Positions 1 through 10,658 of a DNA stretch of 64,000 bases are shown here, one piece after another. The DNA lies in the NCBI RefSeq assembly GCF_000283155.1, contig NW_004454216.1, forward strand, positions 7,137,493 to 7,201,492, in the 5' to 3' direction. Made by a program: the position numbers and the translations under genes. Each line of letters begins with the position of its first letter. Positions within the stretch are counted from its first letter, which is position 1. This DNA is from Ceratotherium simum simum. Taxonomy: Eukaryota; Chordata; Mammalia; Perissodactyla; Rhinocerotidae. A model generated the notes under the pieces. That model was not told the origin of the DNA. It did no database searches and saw only the letters and a program-made list of their open reading frames with translations.

Positions 1-604
1 TGGAGTAGTCTAATGAAACATCAGCTGCACTCAAAAACCTGGGATTTTTAGCTTTGAATCTTACAGATCATGTCTTCTCACTAGTACATAGTGAATCCTG
101 CGATTTATGGAAAGAACCAACGCCAATGGTGTTGCTAGTCCCGTTGATTTCAAAAAATGACATCCCTCTCTTAAATGTCTCTATTAGTAGGGCCCATCTC
201 CATTCCACCAGGCATCCCAGATCTGTCCTTTACTTGCCTTGATTAAGGCCAGAGGCCCACCTGATTTTATACCTGTCCCCATGCACCATGTTCTAATGAA
301 TAAAGAATAATATTTGTTTTTGGCACAAGAATGAGGGGAAATAGTATAACACTTTCCCTCACTTATTACGAGGATCAAATAAACTAATTCGCACAGCAAT
401 GGTCCTATGGTCTACATTCTGAAATCAAGGACAGGACAGCCTTGATGGAACCTGCCCCCCCTCAGTCTGTCTCAGGAGACTCAGCCCAGAAAGGACATAA
501 TCAAAACATCAGAAGACACGCCCATGTACAGACTGCATAACACACAGTCCCCAGCACTCCTGCCCTGCAGCCCACGAGGCTTGACCTGCATCCTAACTGA
601 ACAC
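1..604. other. QTRT2 intron 6, partial
   Basis: No coding match was found on either strand. The segment is the 5' part (in gene orientation) of the intron following QTRT2 exon 6 and runs off the window. No SINE or other confidently named repeat was recognised. Confidence 0.6.
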
Positions 605-808
605 TAGCCTCGGTTTGTCCTCTGGCAGCTCCGCAGTGACTGACGACAGCAAGTGCAGTCTAGTCTCCAGGGTCATTGGATTCCCTTGAAAGCCATCCAG
701 CAGGAAGCCACCTACGGGCCGCTTGGCTGTCTCTCGCGCTGACCTCAGCCTCTCCTCCATTACGTCTCCACCTTCAATCACTCCAATGATCGTACTTCTC
801 TGAAGGAC
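605..808 (-). CDS. QTRT2: QTRT2 exon 6 (last exon in window)
   Basis: The acceptor cttgccttag precedes GTCCTTCAG. The exon encodes [20 protein letters not shown] and continues through [16 protein letters not shown] to LPEDKPRL, 68 codons if it ends at 605. The donor is the weak point. The in-phase GT donor reads CTA|gtgttc, a poor match to consensus. A GC donor four bases upstream, CGAG|gctagt (exon end 609), is an alternative. An in-frame TAG at 593-595 shows the exon cannot continue past that point. Later exons lie beyond position 1. Confidence 0.9.
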
Positions 809-3800
809 CTAAGGCAAGAAAGCATGAATGCTTTTAGCCATTTCCAATAGTGCAGACCCCTGTTTAAAGGAACCTTACACAGAAGCCCAATGGACGGACG
901 AGACCAGGGGAGCTGCTGCAGTGGAAGCCTGCAGAAGGATGGTGCTTCCTTGTCCCCGAGAACCTCAGGGCTCCAGAGAACACAATTTGAAAGCCACCCA
1001 AATAGGCAAGAAAAGACCGAGGAGAAACTGAGGCAATCAACATATGTAGTCATGCTTTACCTTAGATTAAATTAAAGACAAACTTAGCAGGTACAAGAGG
1101 AAAAGGACAAAAGGAAGAGTTTTAATTTGTTTAAGTGACTATCCAGGCCTGCTTTAGGCCACCACCAAGCCTCTTAGTTATAGATAACTTTAGGAACTTT
1201 GAAACCAGTTGGGACAACTGACTATCCTTTTGGAAAAAAATAAAATAAAAACTACACTGCAGGGCTGGCCCCGTGGCTTAGCGGTTAAGTGCGCGCGCTC
1301 CGCTACTGGCGGCCCAGGTTCGGATCCCGGGGGCGCACCGACGCACCGCTTGTCCGGCCATGCTGAGACCGCATCCCACATACAGCAACTAGAAGGATGT
1401 GCAACTATGACATACAACTATCTACTGGGGCTTTGGGGGAAAAATAAATAAATAAAATTATTAAAAAAAAAAAAAACTACACTGCACATCCTCAAAAATA
1501 AATTCCACAAGATTTATTGGCCCTAAGATCTAAACATAAAAAATATAGTTATACAAGTATCAGAAGAATATACTGAATATTTTTATAATCTTGGGATAAG
1601 GAAGGCCTTCCTAAGCACCCTAAAGCTTCCAGGAAAAGGCTGACATATTTGAATACAAAAACATTAAAACTTCTCTAGTGAAATATTCTATAACAAAGGC
1701 AAAGGAGAACTTACTCTTTGGAGGAATAGGTAAATATCTACACCAGGGCCGGCCCCGTGGCTTAGTGGTTAAGTGCGCACGCTCCGCTGTTGGCGGCCCG
1801 GGTTCGGATCCCGGGCACGCACCGATGCACCACTTCTCTGGCCATGTGAGGCCGCATCCCACATACAGCAACTAGAAGATGTGCAACTACGACATACAAC
1901 TATCTACTGGGGCTTTGGGGGAAAAATAAATAAATAAATAAAAGAAATAGTAACTAATGATTAGAATTTATAAAATAAAATAAAATAAAAAAATAAATAA
2001 ATATCTACACCATAGAAAAAGCTCCAACAAATCCTCCAAGGAAATGAAAACCCCATAAAAATCTAGGCAGATATGTGAATATCAACTTCAGAAAAATAAA
2101 TGTGAATGTCCTGTAGACATATGGAAAGCGAGCTAAACCTCACCAGTAAGGACATGCAAATTGGAAACAATTAGATACCATTTTTGCCCATCACACAGAC
2201 AAAAAGTTAAAAGACAGCAACACAGTAGAGGTGAAGGTGTCAGAGAAATGGCTGTTATACACCCTGATAACCAGAGAGTGAAAATTAGATCAGCCTCATG
2301 GGAGGGCAAGTAGAAACACTTATCAAAATGCCAACGCTTTTATCTCTATATGCTAAAATTCCACTTCTAAGAATCTCTCCTGCAAATATATTCACTCATA
2401 TGCACCAAGGTATATTTACAAAGATGTTTAGATTAATGAAATATAACCTAAATATCCATCAGTAGAGTAAAGGCCTAAATAAAATATGATATATTCATAG
2501 TATGGTTTCCTCTGCAGCTGTTTTAAAAAGAATGCAGCAGATAGAGTAATATATCATTGACAGGGAAAGAGTTTCAAGACACTATTAAACCAAGAAATTT
2601 CTGAACATATGATCATATTCATGTAATAAAAACCACATATAGATATGCATATATATGTAATAATTATGTGTATGTAACTGTAAAAAATAAGGTTTGCAAG
2701 GAAATACACAAATCAACAGTGGCTCTCTGGTAGAAGAGAGGAATGCGGAGGGAGCCTGGCAGGCTGTGAAGAGGGAATCCCACTTCTTAGTTTAAGCAGG
2801 AGGGACACAGACTATTCCTCTAGAAAGAACACTTTGGATGCTGTGTGGAGAATGAACTAAGGGTGAATATGGCTAAAGGATGGGGTAAGAGACAACTTTA
2901 ATATTCCAGGTAAAAGATGAAGAGGATGTGGACTAAGGCATGGGCAGTGGGGTGAAGAGGAGAGATAGGATTTGAAACCTCATCAGGAGGTACGATCAAC
3001 ACAACTTGTCTGATGGAAGGAGAGGATGAAGACAGTCTAGGATGCCTCCTGGCTCCTTTGGGAAGTCCAGGGAGACAGTGAAAAGAGCAAAGACAGGGAA
3101 GCCTAGAAAAACAGTGGAGGTTGAGACAAGATGATCATTCTGTTTTGTGTATTCTGTGTTTGAGGTATCAGAGGGCCGTACAAATTCAGCCACTGAATAT
3201 GTGGTCCTAAAGTTATGGACACGTGTGATAGAAATGTGATTGCCCAGGCTAGAATGTTAGATGTCTGGCACAGTGCTACCGTTCCCCACTCTAGCTTCCA
3301 AGGCAGACGTGGCTAATAGACTCCTCTCTTCCTGCTGCACCCGGGTACAGCTCCAAGCACACTGCGATGAAACCCATTTGCCATCCCTGGCCTAGAGAAT
3401 ATATGAAAAAGAAAAGAAAGCCAACAACAATACCTTGGGGAGCTTCAATATTTAAGGGCATTCAGAATAAGAGGATCCAGTGAATAAGAGGGGCAGGAAT
3501 CATAGGAAAGGAAAAGACGTATGCAGACATACAAAGCAGACACTTACACAGGCCTGTCCCTCTACATGACTGGTACAGCCCTATCTGGGAAACTCCTTTT
3601 CATGGGTGTAAGAAGTATGATCACATAATTAATTGTCTAAAATGGAACACATTTAAGAGTAAAAGGGGGCACTATTAATAATCATATCAAGACAACAGCA
3701 TAAGCATAAGGGGTACAGAGAGACACCCCAGCATTTGACCAACACACAGACATAGTGTGAAATGGTGAGGCTGACTGTAACACAGAAGAGGGACTTGAGG

Positions 3801-6800
3801 CTCATCTGGCCTTTCTAATAATCACGCTCTGTCATAGTCCCTGTCCTCCTTTCTACTCCTCCAAACACTACTCGTCCTACAAGGACAATTACCAGCCCAA
3901 AACAACTGCTAGTGAGCAACACTAACAATTCAGACCCACAGCAATGTCCCCACACTGAGCTCCTATTGATAGACGCTGAGTTCTATTCAGAATGATAACT
4001 AAGTTTCCTCTATTTCATATATATTAACTTTATTAGCCAAATTACGTTTTTATTGGTAAACTCAAAATAACGATGTTCCTCAAACTGAATGTGTTTTGCC
4101 ATAGTAGGACCTCATCACTGCTTAGGATTACTCCACATAAATTATCACAGACACTGAAATTCTCCCCTCCGATCACTATCTTCTGTTCTCCTACCTCCTC
4201 TGCTCTTTCTTAGTGAATGCATCCTTTTCCAACTTCATCAACTCTGCTATCAGGATCCCTTATTTACCACCACAGCTTCATCTTCCCCACTCCTAACCAT
4301 TCACCATCAGCAAACATTTACTGAGGGCTTACTATGTGTCAGGCATTCTGCTACATGATGAAGATACAAAAATGACACCGTCTAATAAAGACAAACACAT
4401 AAGGAAATCATTGCAGTACAATACGATTGGGGCTACAATATAGCTACATACAAATTAAAGCGGTGGCAAAGGATGAACAGAACCTCCTGGAAGGGTCAGG
4501 AACAGTTTCCTAGAATGATGAATGGAATGAAATGAGCCAGCTTTGGAAGCAAGAGAAGGAACATGGCTGGAGATAAGAAAAGAAGAACCAGTCAGAAGGA
4601 AGTCTGTGGACAGGCACAGTGAAATGAAACAGGATAACGCCTCAGGGAACTGCAGGTAACTCAGAAGAGCCAGTGCCAACCACCGGAGAAAGCAGCCAGC
4701 ACTGAGCTGGAGGAGCAGACAGAGGCCTGGTCACAGCAGGTCGTCCATGCCATGTAAGAGTTGAAGTGGAGGGCCGGCCCTGTGGCTTAGCGGTTAAGTC
4801 CGCGTGCTCCGCTACTGGCGGCCCGGGTTCGGATCCCGGGCACGCACCGGCGCACCGCTCTCTGGCCATACTGAGGCCACGTCCCACATACAGCAACTAG
4901 GAGGATGTGCACTATGACATACAACTATCTACTGGGGCTTTGGGGAAAAAAAAGGAGGAGGATTGGCAATAGATGTTAGCTCAGAGCCGCTCTTCCTCAG
5001 CAAAAAGAGGAGGATTAGCATGGATGTTAGCTCAGGGCTGATCTTCCTCACAAAAAAAAAAAAAAAGAGTTGAAGTGGAGAGTCACTAAATTCTTCTAGG
5101 GAAGTGAACAATGGGTTCAATTTTGTGCTTTACAAAGATCTCTCAGATAGCAGGGCTGAAGATGGATTGGATAGAAATGAGAATAGAGACAGAGAGAATA
5201 ATTAAAAGGTAACTGTCTACACAAGAGGTGATGAGGTTATTATGCCTTAACGTGATATAAGAAGGGTGAGGAGTGGGTAGATTCTAGATATATTTAGGGA
5301 GATGGAATCAAGGAGGAGTGAACAAATAGATACTAAACTGGACAGTAAAAGGGGTCTTGAAAGACTCAAATTTCCAGGCTGAGGAACTTTGTGGCTGCCA
5401 TGAATTGTGGCAAGAATATTGAGGGAGAGCAAAAGGAAGAACAAGTTTGAGGTAACAGGATACTGAGTTTGGTTACCTCTGAGTTTGAGGTGCATGTGAG
5501 GGATATTCTAGTGATAGAACCTAGCTAAAGCCCTGTAGCTATGTAATTCTGAAGCCAAGCAGAGTGATCTTGATTATACACATAATTTTAGAATTATCCA
5601 GCAATTACAACTAAGAGGAGGCTGCCCAGGGAGCACATATAGAGTGGGATGAAAAGACAGTCTCAGACAGAATCCTTGAGGGCAATAAGGGGATTATTAA
5701 CGGCTCAGGAGAAAAACGAGAGAGAGTAAAAGAGACCAGAAGTGAGGAGCAGAGAAGTAGGAGGAGGACAGTAAAGGCAGCATCATGGAATGTAAATTAG
5801 CAAGAGCTTTAAAGAGAAGGGAGTGGTGAGCGGTACTGCCTTACCTCGGACTCTTCCTGTAGCCGCAGACAATTATCCAGGAAGAGAAGCGATCGGTCAA
5901 CAGACTTCCTGGCTCTTTTTATGGAAGATGCTTCCGCACAAGATGCCTCTCCATCTGAGAGGCACTGGAACCAGTCGGGCTGAAGGGCCTGCTGGATTGC
6001 CATGAACTTGGAAACAGTCATTTCCACTCGTCCTCCAACACCCCACACAGACACAGACTGCCATGGAACAAGACGATGAGGAATTAGCGAGAGTAAAGTG
6101 CGAATAAAAACAAAATAAAATGATACAGCAATTCTGAATTGAATTCTTCTTTATAACTGGAGAGATGGTGGTATTCAATATCCTAGCTATGGTGGGTAAA
6201 ATAGGTGTCCTATACAATTTCTAAATTCTCTAAGGACCTTATAGCTCATGGAGAATCCTTCAAAGGCCATACAAGCCCACTTCTGAGCTGGCACCCAAGA
6301 ATTCTTGGTTATACTTTCTAGAAGCCCAGTCTTCCATTCTCACCCATGCTGTTCCTGAATACACCACAGACCCTGATTATTCTGCCTTTGATCACATTGT
6401 TCCTTTCGACTGAAATGCCCTTCCCCAACTTCTTTGCCGGGTAAAATACTATGCATCCTTCAAGATGGAGAGTTCAAACATCATCTCTAACGTGTTCCCC
6501 AAACTTTCCTAGGCATAGTCGTTCACTCACTCTTCTAAGCTCCTCCAGCAATTTGTACTTTTTCTCTTATAGAAAAGATAGCCCATAGCACAGCATTGTA
6601 GATTTGTCTGACGAGGGTATCCCAGTCCACATTTGTGCCCCAAAGGCACAGTCTAGGGCCTCACACATTATTAATGTTTAATAAGTGTTTATTAGGTTGA
6701 GTTAGAAACAGAATTATGTGCAAAGACACAAATTCCACAGTACACGAGAAACTCTGTATGTTCCTTCGGTTCCTCCTTCCCCTACAGCATCTCTCTTCTT

Positions 6801-9800
6801 GGAAGAGATCGACAAGGATGTAGAGGGGAGGCTACATACAGTTCTTTTATTCTGGCATAACAACGCTGTTTAAATGAATCCTCTCTCCCTTATAAACGGG
6901 GTAGATAACTGAGGTCAGATATTTTCTTTTGAATTCAGATTACAAAATAAAAAGAAGTTTAAAGCAGAAGAATGATTTAAAAGTTACCTTAAGCAAGATT
7001 AGTGGATATTGTTGACAACAGTCAAGCGGGTGCAGGGAATGCAGCTGCGTCTGTAAAGCAGCAGTACAGACTGAAGTCTCGCCAGAAGGCTGTCCCCCGG
7101 GGACAACGCAAGGGGCCACATCTCAGGTGAAAATTCTAATGAAGTCCTTTTGAGACCGTTCTTCACTAGCTAAAACCTCTGGCTTTTTCAAATTCTGTTC
7201 TAAAAGCAAGCAGTATGATGCTGAGGTTCTATGATATATAGTTATCCGCGTGATAACACTCATCAGCAACCTTCTCTACTCTTCCTGAGCTTCTCAGAAC
7301 CGCAAATAAAGTGTGGCATCAAAAGACCAGTGTTTTCTACCATCATAGCAATTGTTTTTTTTTGGCATGTACCTGACCCTTCTCTACTCCCAAATTTTTG
7401 TGACAGTGAAAAAGCTGAGGACACATTTCTCACCTTAACGGCATCCTCAGGCAGCCCTACTCTAATTCCTATAAACCACCCCATCCCACTATACTCACAG
7501 AAATAAAGAGAAGGCATGAGGGGTCAGGAATGGGCTAGCATCCCAGGCAGTGGGATCCTAGCATCTGAGGGATACAGACTGACTTCCTGGAACAAAGCTG
7601 CAGCCTTGGAGGACCTTCTGTGAACGCACCTTGTTAGTCACATAGCCAGCTGGGCAGGGGCTGACTGGATCATGCAGGGCGCAGTACAAGAGCGATTCTG
7701 GCATGCCTGTGTAAACATAAAAAGAACCTCTGAAAGCAGTGACATCGACAACTACACTGTGCTGCAACAGAGAGCAGCTCCTAACGGGTACTGCTGGATA
7801 AAGCAACTCGGAACACAGTAAACGGCTCATACCTGATCTTAGAATTACAGGAGCCTGTCAACGTGAATGAAAAGACTACTTTGAAACTTACTAATCTAAA
7901 AGAAGAATTAAATGCAAAGTTCATGTCTAATGACATAGTGGGTTGCTACAAAGGAAAGATGTATCTTAGGGCCGGCCCCATGGCTTAGCGGTTAAGTGCA
8001 CGCGCTCCGCTGCTGGCGGCCCGGGTTCGGATCCCGGGCGTGCACCAACGCACCGCTTCTCCGGCCATGCTGAGGCCGAGTCCCACATGCAGCAACTAAA
8101 AGGATGTGCAACTATGACATACAACTATCTACGGGGGCTTTGGGGGAAAAAAATAAATAAATAAAAAAATTAAAAAAAAAAAAAAAAAGATGTATCTTAA
8201 AGTATGAGATATAATTAAAGTGTTTAATGACATACTGACCCTACTTGATCTGCTTTGAAGAAGAATCTAATATCGAATATGTTCATTCTAGGTACCATCC
8301 AAGGAGAATTAGCTACTGGAAAGATGAAATGATGTGGTCAAAAGGTAATCTCATTAATAATAAAGCCATCCCACAGCATGGGTCCCTAGGGGCAGAATTA
8401 CAGTAGGATACTGCAATGGACCTCATCTTCAGTAAGTTTCATTGATTCAAGACGACAGTTTCTTAGGTTCTTTAGTCAAAAAGATAGTCGTTTTAAAAGA
8501 AAAAAATCCAAAAAAATGTTTAGTAAACCATATGTGCTTAAATTTCATATGCTATCCTGCATTTTCATAAGAAAAAAAAATATGGTTTCACTGAAAAAAA
8601 CACCTAAAAAAAGCAAATTAAAAAAAAAAAAAAAAACTCTACAGTTCTCCACCTTACTTTCCACAATTTCAATTAGTACAATTATCTCCAGAAAGCTTAT
8701 ATTAGCTATGTTCACCTAATTATATACTTGTATACTTTAAAGCTGGTTATTAAAATTGGTCTCAGATCAAGGAAAACGATATTATATAAATTCCTCCACT
8801 GAAATACAGGGCCTGTGACAATGAAGTCACTATGCAGCTTCCCTCAGAAGCAGCGGACTAACTAACCAAGGGAAACAGAATTTTCATTCACTGAAGTGAA
8901 TCCTAGATATTGGGAAAAGCTTCAGGAGAGAGTGGGCTACAGAAGAATTGGCCTCTAGCTATCACTGCTAAGCTTTTCCTATAAATAAATGGACATGTAC
9001 AACTACATTTAAAATCCTATTTCTAGAACAAAAGATATAACACATCAGAATATGGCTGTATATAAATTCTTCATCTTCTCTCTTATGTGTTGGGCTCAAA
9101 CATGACAAGACGGCCTTGGATCTTAGCTACAGCCCATGCAGTTTCTCACCACTGGGTCTCCGCTCCATGCCTGGAGTGTCTACCCACACCCGTCTACCAC
9201 CACCACTGCACGTACCTCCTGACCTGGCTAACTCCTACTCTTCCTTGACCCAGCTAAGGGGCCCCCTCGAGAACACTTTCTTTGCTCTGACCTCCTTCCG
9301 CAAGTGCCCTACAACAGGTCACGTGCTCCTCCCTCTGGTTCTCATGACACACGTACACATCCCTAATCCTGCAAATACAGTCACCACACTCCACTAAAGT
9401 CACCTGTTTCTCTTTATCCCAGCTAGGCTCTGAGTTCCATGAGGGCAGCAATCGTTTCCTACTCATCTTTGAATCCCCAATGCCTGGTTCTTAGATACCC
9501 AATAAATGCTTATTAAATTAATAGATACGTAAATGTATGAATGAAAGATCAAAGAACAAACAGCACTTCCAAACTCCAAATTAATACATCACAAGGCAGA
9601 CACAAACAACAATTTTTACCTATAAACTTTCCTACTCCTTCCTTATATTCTGCCAAAACTTCATGATGTTCTGCCCTGTAAGCAAACAGAAAAATAAGTA
9701 ACATAATAACGAATCATTCTACAGATACTCCATACAACAAGTGAAGCCAACTCTTCTCCTCCCCCAAACAAGCCACATGACAATAAACATAGTCTTGAAC

Positions 9801-10637
9801 AACAAAGCACACCATTATTCGAGTCCCAACTCACTAGGCTAGGTTCATTAGCCAGAGTAAAGGTCTTCAATTTGCAAGTGGTTCTGTGAGAAGAGAAACT
9901 GGCAAAGATCAACTGGATTTTCTTCTTCCCCTTGCCCCTTTAAAATCACTGTTATTAACACAATACTGCAGAGTTATTTGATCAGAGAGCATGTTCTTCA
10001 ATTAACAATAAAGTGGTACGTACATTACACAAAATGATCTGACTCCATTGGTTGTTTCCATAAAGTAGTACTAGCAAGTAGATGTGCAGAGACAGAGAAG
10101 ACTTTGAGGCTAGTGCATGAAGACAGCCCGCAGGCTTCAAGTTTAGCTCTCCTGGAGGACTCCCTGCCCTGTCACCCTGGGAGCAGTGGCATTGAGTGCG
10201 GTATGGGACCGTAGGTTCAGAGGAAAAGTGAAGCAGCTCTAACATGCAGGTCTGGCCCATGGCTTCCAGATTAGGGCCAGATGATGTATAATATTTGATA
10301 GCTCTCTTCTGATTTCATCCTAAAAATCTATAAATTTTGCATATATAAGCAAAAAAGTCTTTCCTTTTACTGCACCTTATCAAGGTAACTAAGCTGCTGC
10401 CAGAGATGACACTTGAATGGTCGGGTCTAATACTTACAGTGATGACAGTGTAAGCTGAGCCATGGCGGGAACCCCGTGGATGTTATGCAGTGTGTGATGG
10501 GTCAGGTGGGGGGCAGAGCCAGTCTTGGTGTACAGAAGGCAGCCTGGAATGTCCATGGTACGGTCTCCTGTTTTGCCTAGGTTTTTTATTTTTCCTAGGC
10601 GACAGCCATTAACTACCGTGGTCAGACTCAGCTTCAT
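605..10637 (-). CDS. QTRT2: QTRT2, queuine tRNA-ribosyltransferase accessory subunit 2 (5' part of gene, residues 1-250)
   Basis: Five minus-strand coding exons join in frame as 10438-10637, 9620-9675, 7630-7706, 5845-6057 and 605-808, giving 750 nt or 250 codons. The product begins [20 protein letters not shown] and matches the vertebrate QTRT2 (QTRTD1) family as I know it. QTRT2 is the non-catalytic homologue that pairs with QTRT1. The heterodimer exchanges guanine-34 for queuine in tRNA-Asp, -Asn, -His and -Tyr and is reported at the outer mitochondrial membrane. The visible part covers the N-terminus and roughly the first half of the TIM-barrel, including [19 protein letters not shown] and [16 protein letters not shown]. 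The zinc-binding Cys/His cluster of the family lies in the missing C-terminal 165 or so residues, beyond position 1. All internal splice phases agree. The gene is divergent from CCDC191 and shares its promoter. Identity is very secure; only the last donor is uncertain. Confidence 0.96.
1262..1476 (+). mobile_element. ERE SINE (tRNA-derived, AATAAA-tail type) with 11-bp target duplication
   Basis: The head is tRNA-like, with A box TGGCTTAGCGG and B box GGTTCGGATCC. The ERE body and a (AATA)n/poly-A tail follow. It is flanked by the direct repeat actacactgca at 1251-1261 and 1477-1487, a typical L1-mediated target-site duplication. The intact duplication and retained CpGs indicate a young insertion. 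It is antisense to QTRT2. Confidence 0.93.
1746..1997 (+). mobile_element. ERE SINE with 15-bp target duplication
   Basis: The body is the same tRNA-derived ERE type as the copy 270 bp upstream, and an expanded AATAA/AAATA-rich tail runs to 1997. The direct repeat taaatatctacacca occurs at 1731-1745 and 1998-2012. The two copies are independent insertions, because each has its own target duplication. Confidence 0.93.
2030..2720 (+). mobile_element. Old L1 3'-end remnant
   Basis: The text resembles the common mammalian L1 3' region on the plus strand: a plasmid-like string of short phrases such as ctcctgcaaatatattcactcatatg and tatccatcagtagag typical of L1M 3' ends. It is diverged and has no open frame. 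Boundaries are approximate and the subfamily is not assigned. Confidence 0.6.
4300..4430 (+). mobile_element. L2 fragment
   Basis: The phrase acatttactgagggcttactatgtg, followed by a caggcattctgctac-type stretch, is characteristic of the L2 3' region. It is diverged and has no coding capacity. Confidence 0.6.
4772..5064 (+). mobile_element. ERE SINE, long form (extended 3' TTAGCTCAG modules), 16-bp target duplication
   Basis: The tRNA-like head is followed by the ERE body and then two tandem copies of the GGATTRGCAN..GATGTTAGCTCAG module, ending in poly-A. The direct repeat aagagttgaagtggag lies at 4756-4771 and 5065-5080. The long tail distinguishes this subfamily from the AATAAA-tail copies. 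Confidence 0.94.
5845..6057 (-). CDS. QTRT2: QTRT2 exon 5
   Basis: The acceptor ttccatggcag leads into TCTGTGTCTG and the donor gtaagg follows TCCGAG. The exon is 213 nt, exactly 71 codons, phase 0 at both ends. It encodes [20 protein letters not shown] and continues through [16 protein letters not shown] and [29 protein letters not shown] is a family-typical barrel segment. Confidence 0.96.
6058..7629. other. QTRT2 intron 4: no gene; L2-like remnant near 6.35-6.7 kb
   Basis: No coding match was found. Around 6360-6700 the text (ccacagaccctgattattctg, and later an aagtgtttattaggtt phrase) resembles an old L2 plus-strand remnant. The rest is unassigned. Confidence 0.5.
7630..7706 (-). CDS. 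QTRT2: QTRT2 exon 4
   Basis: The acceptor tatgtttacacag precedes GC ATG CCA and the donor gtgcgt follows AACAAG. After the split Gly codon the exon encodes 25 residues, [20 protein letters not shown] followed by YVTNK, and ends in phase 0. This stretch is highly conserved in QTRT2 and lies in the start of the TGT-type barrel. Confidence 0.95.
7969..8185 (+). mobile_element. ERE SINE with 14-bp target duplication
   Basis: The tRNA-like head has A box TGGCTTAGCGG and B box GGTTCGGATCC. The body ends in an (AATA)n/poly-A tail. The direct repeat aaagatgtatctta lies at 7955-7968 and 8186-8199. It lies in QTRT2 intron 3, antisense to the gene, 260 bp from exon 4. Confidence 0.93.
9080..9540 (+). 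mobile_element. L2 3'-end remnant
   Basis: The segment follows the familiar L2 order: a cttccttgacccagctaagg-type region, then a ctctgagttccatgagggca-type region, then cccaataaatgcttatt at the 3' end. It is diverged and the boundaries are approximate. It ends about 80 bp from QTRT2 exon 3. Confidence 0.65.
9620..9675 (-). CDS. QTRT2: QTRT2 exon 3: short 56-nt exon
   Basis: The acceptor gtttgcttacag is followed by GGCAGAACATC and the donor gtaaaa follows ATAG. The translation is [18 protein letters not shown], with split codons at both ends. This is the family's [16 protein letters not shown] segment. At 56 nt the exon is easily missed by open-frame searches. It is supported by phase agreement with both neighbours and by the protein match. 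Confidence 0.93.
9676..10437. other. QTRT2 intron 2
   Basis: A 762-nt intron between coding exons 2 and 3. No repeat family or RNA gene was confidently recognised. Confidence 0.7.
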
Positions 10638-10658
10638 CCTAAGGGATTGCTCTAGGTC
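10438..10658 (-). CDS. QTRT2: QTRT2 exon 2: start codon and residues 1-66
   Basis: The acceptor (ttccttattag) leads into 21 nt of 5' UTR and then ATG at 10637-10635. The coding part runs to 10438 and ends in TCA TCA CT before the strong donor gtaagt. It encodes [20 protein letters not shown] and continues to AMAQLTLSS. The start was chosen because it matches the known N-terminus of the family. The exon ends in phase 2, and the next exon supplies the G that completes Leu67. Confidence 0.95.

Larger units (their letters stand above)
809..5844. other. QTRT2 intron 5: repeat-rich, no gene
   Basis: This 5 kb intron holds three plus-strand ERE SINEs (listed separately), an old L1 3' remnant, an L2 piece near 4.3 kb and purine-rich old repeat remnants around 2.8-3.2 kb and 5.1-5.5 kb. 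Open frames here fall in repeats and have no coding support. No RNA gene was recognised. Confidence 0.75.
7707..9619. other. QTRT2 intron 3: one ERE, one L2 remnant
   Basis: It contains an ERE SINE at 7969-8185 and a likely L2 3' remnant at about 9080-9540 (cctggctaactcctactc, with an ending of the aataaatgcttattaaatt type). A-rich simple sequence lies at about 8570-8635. No gene is seen. Confidence 0.6.

Noticed and set aside
1263..1340. tRNA-gene-like A and B boxes in many places
   Set aside because: These are the tRNA-derived heads of ERE SINEs, not tRNA genes: no cloverleaf folds and each is followed by the ERE body and poly-A.
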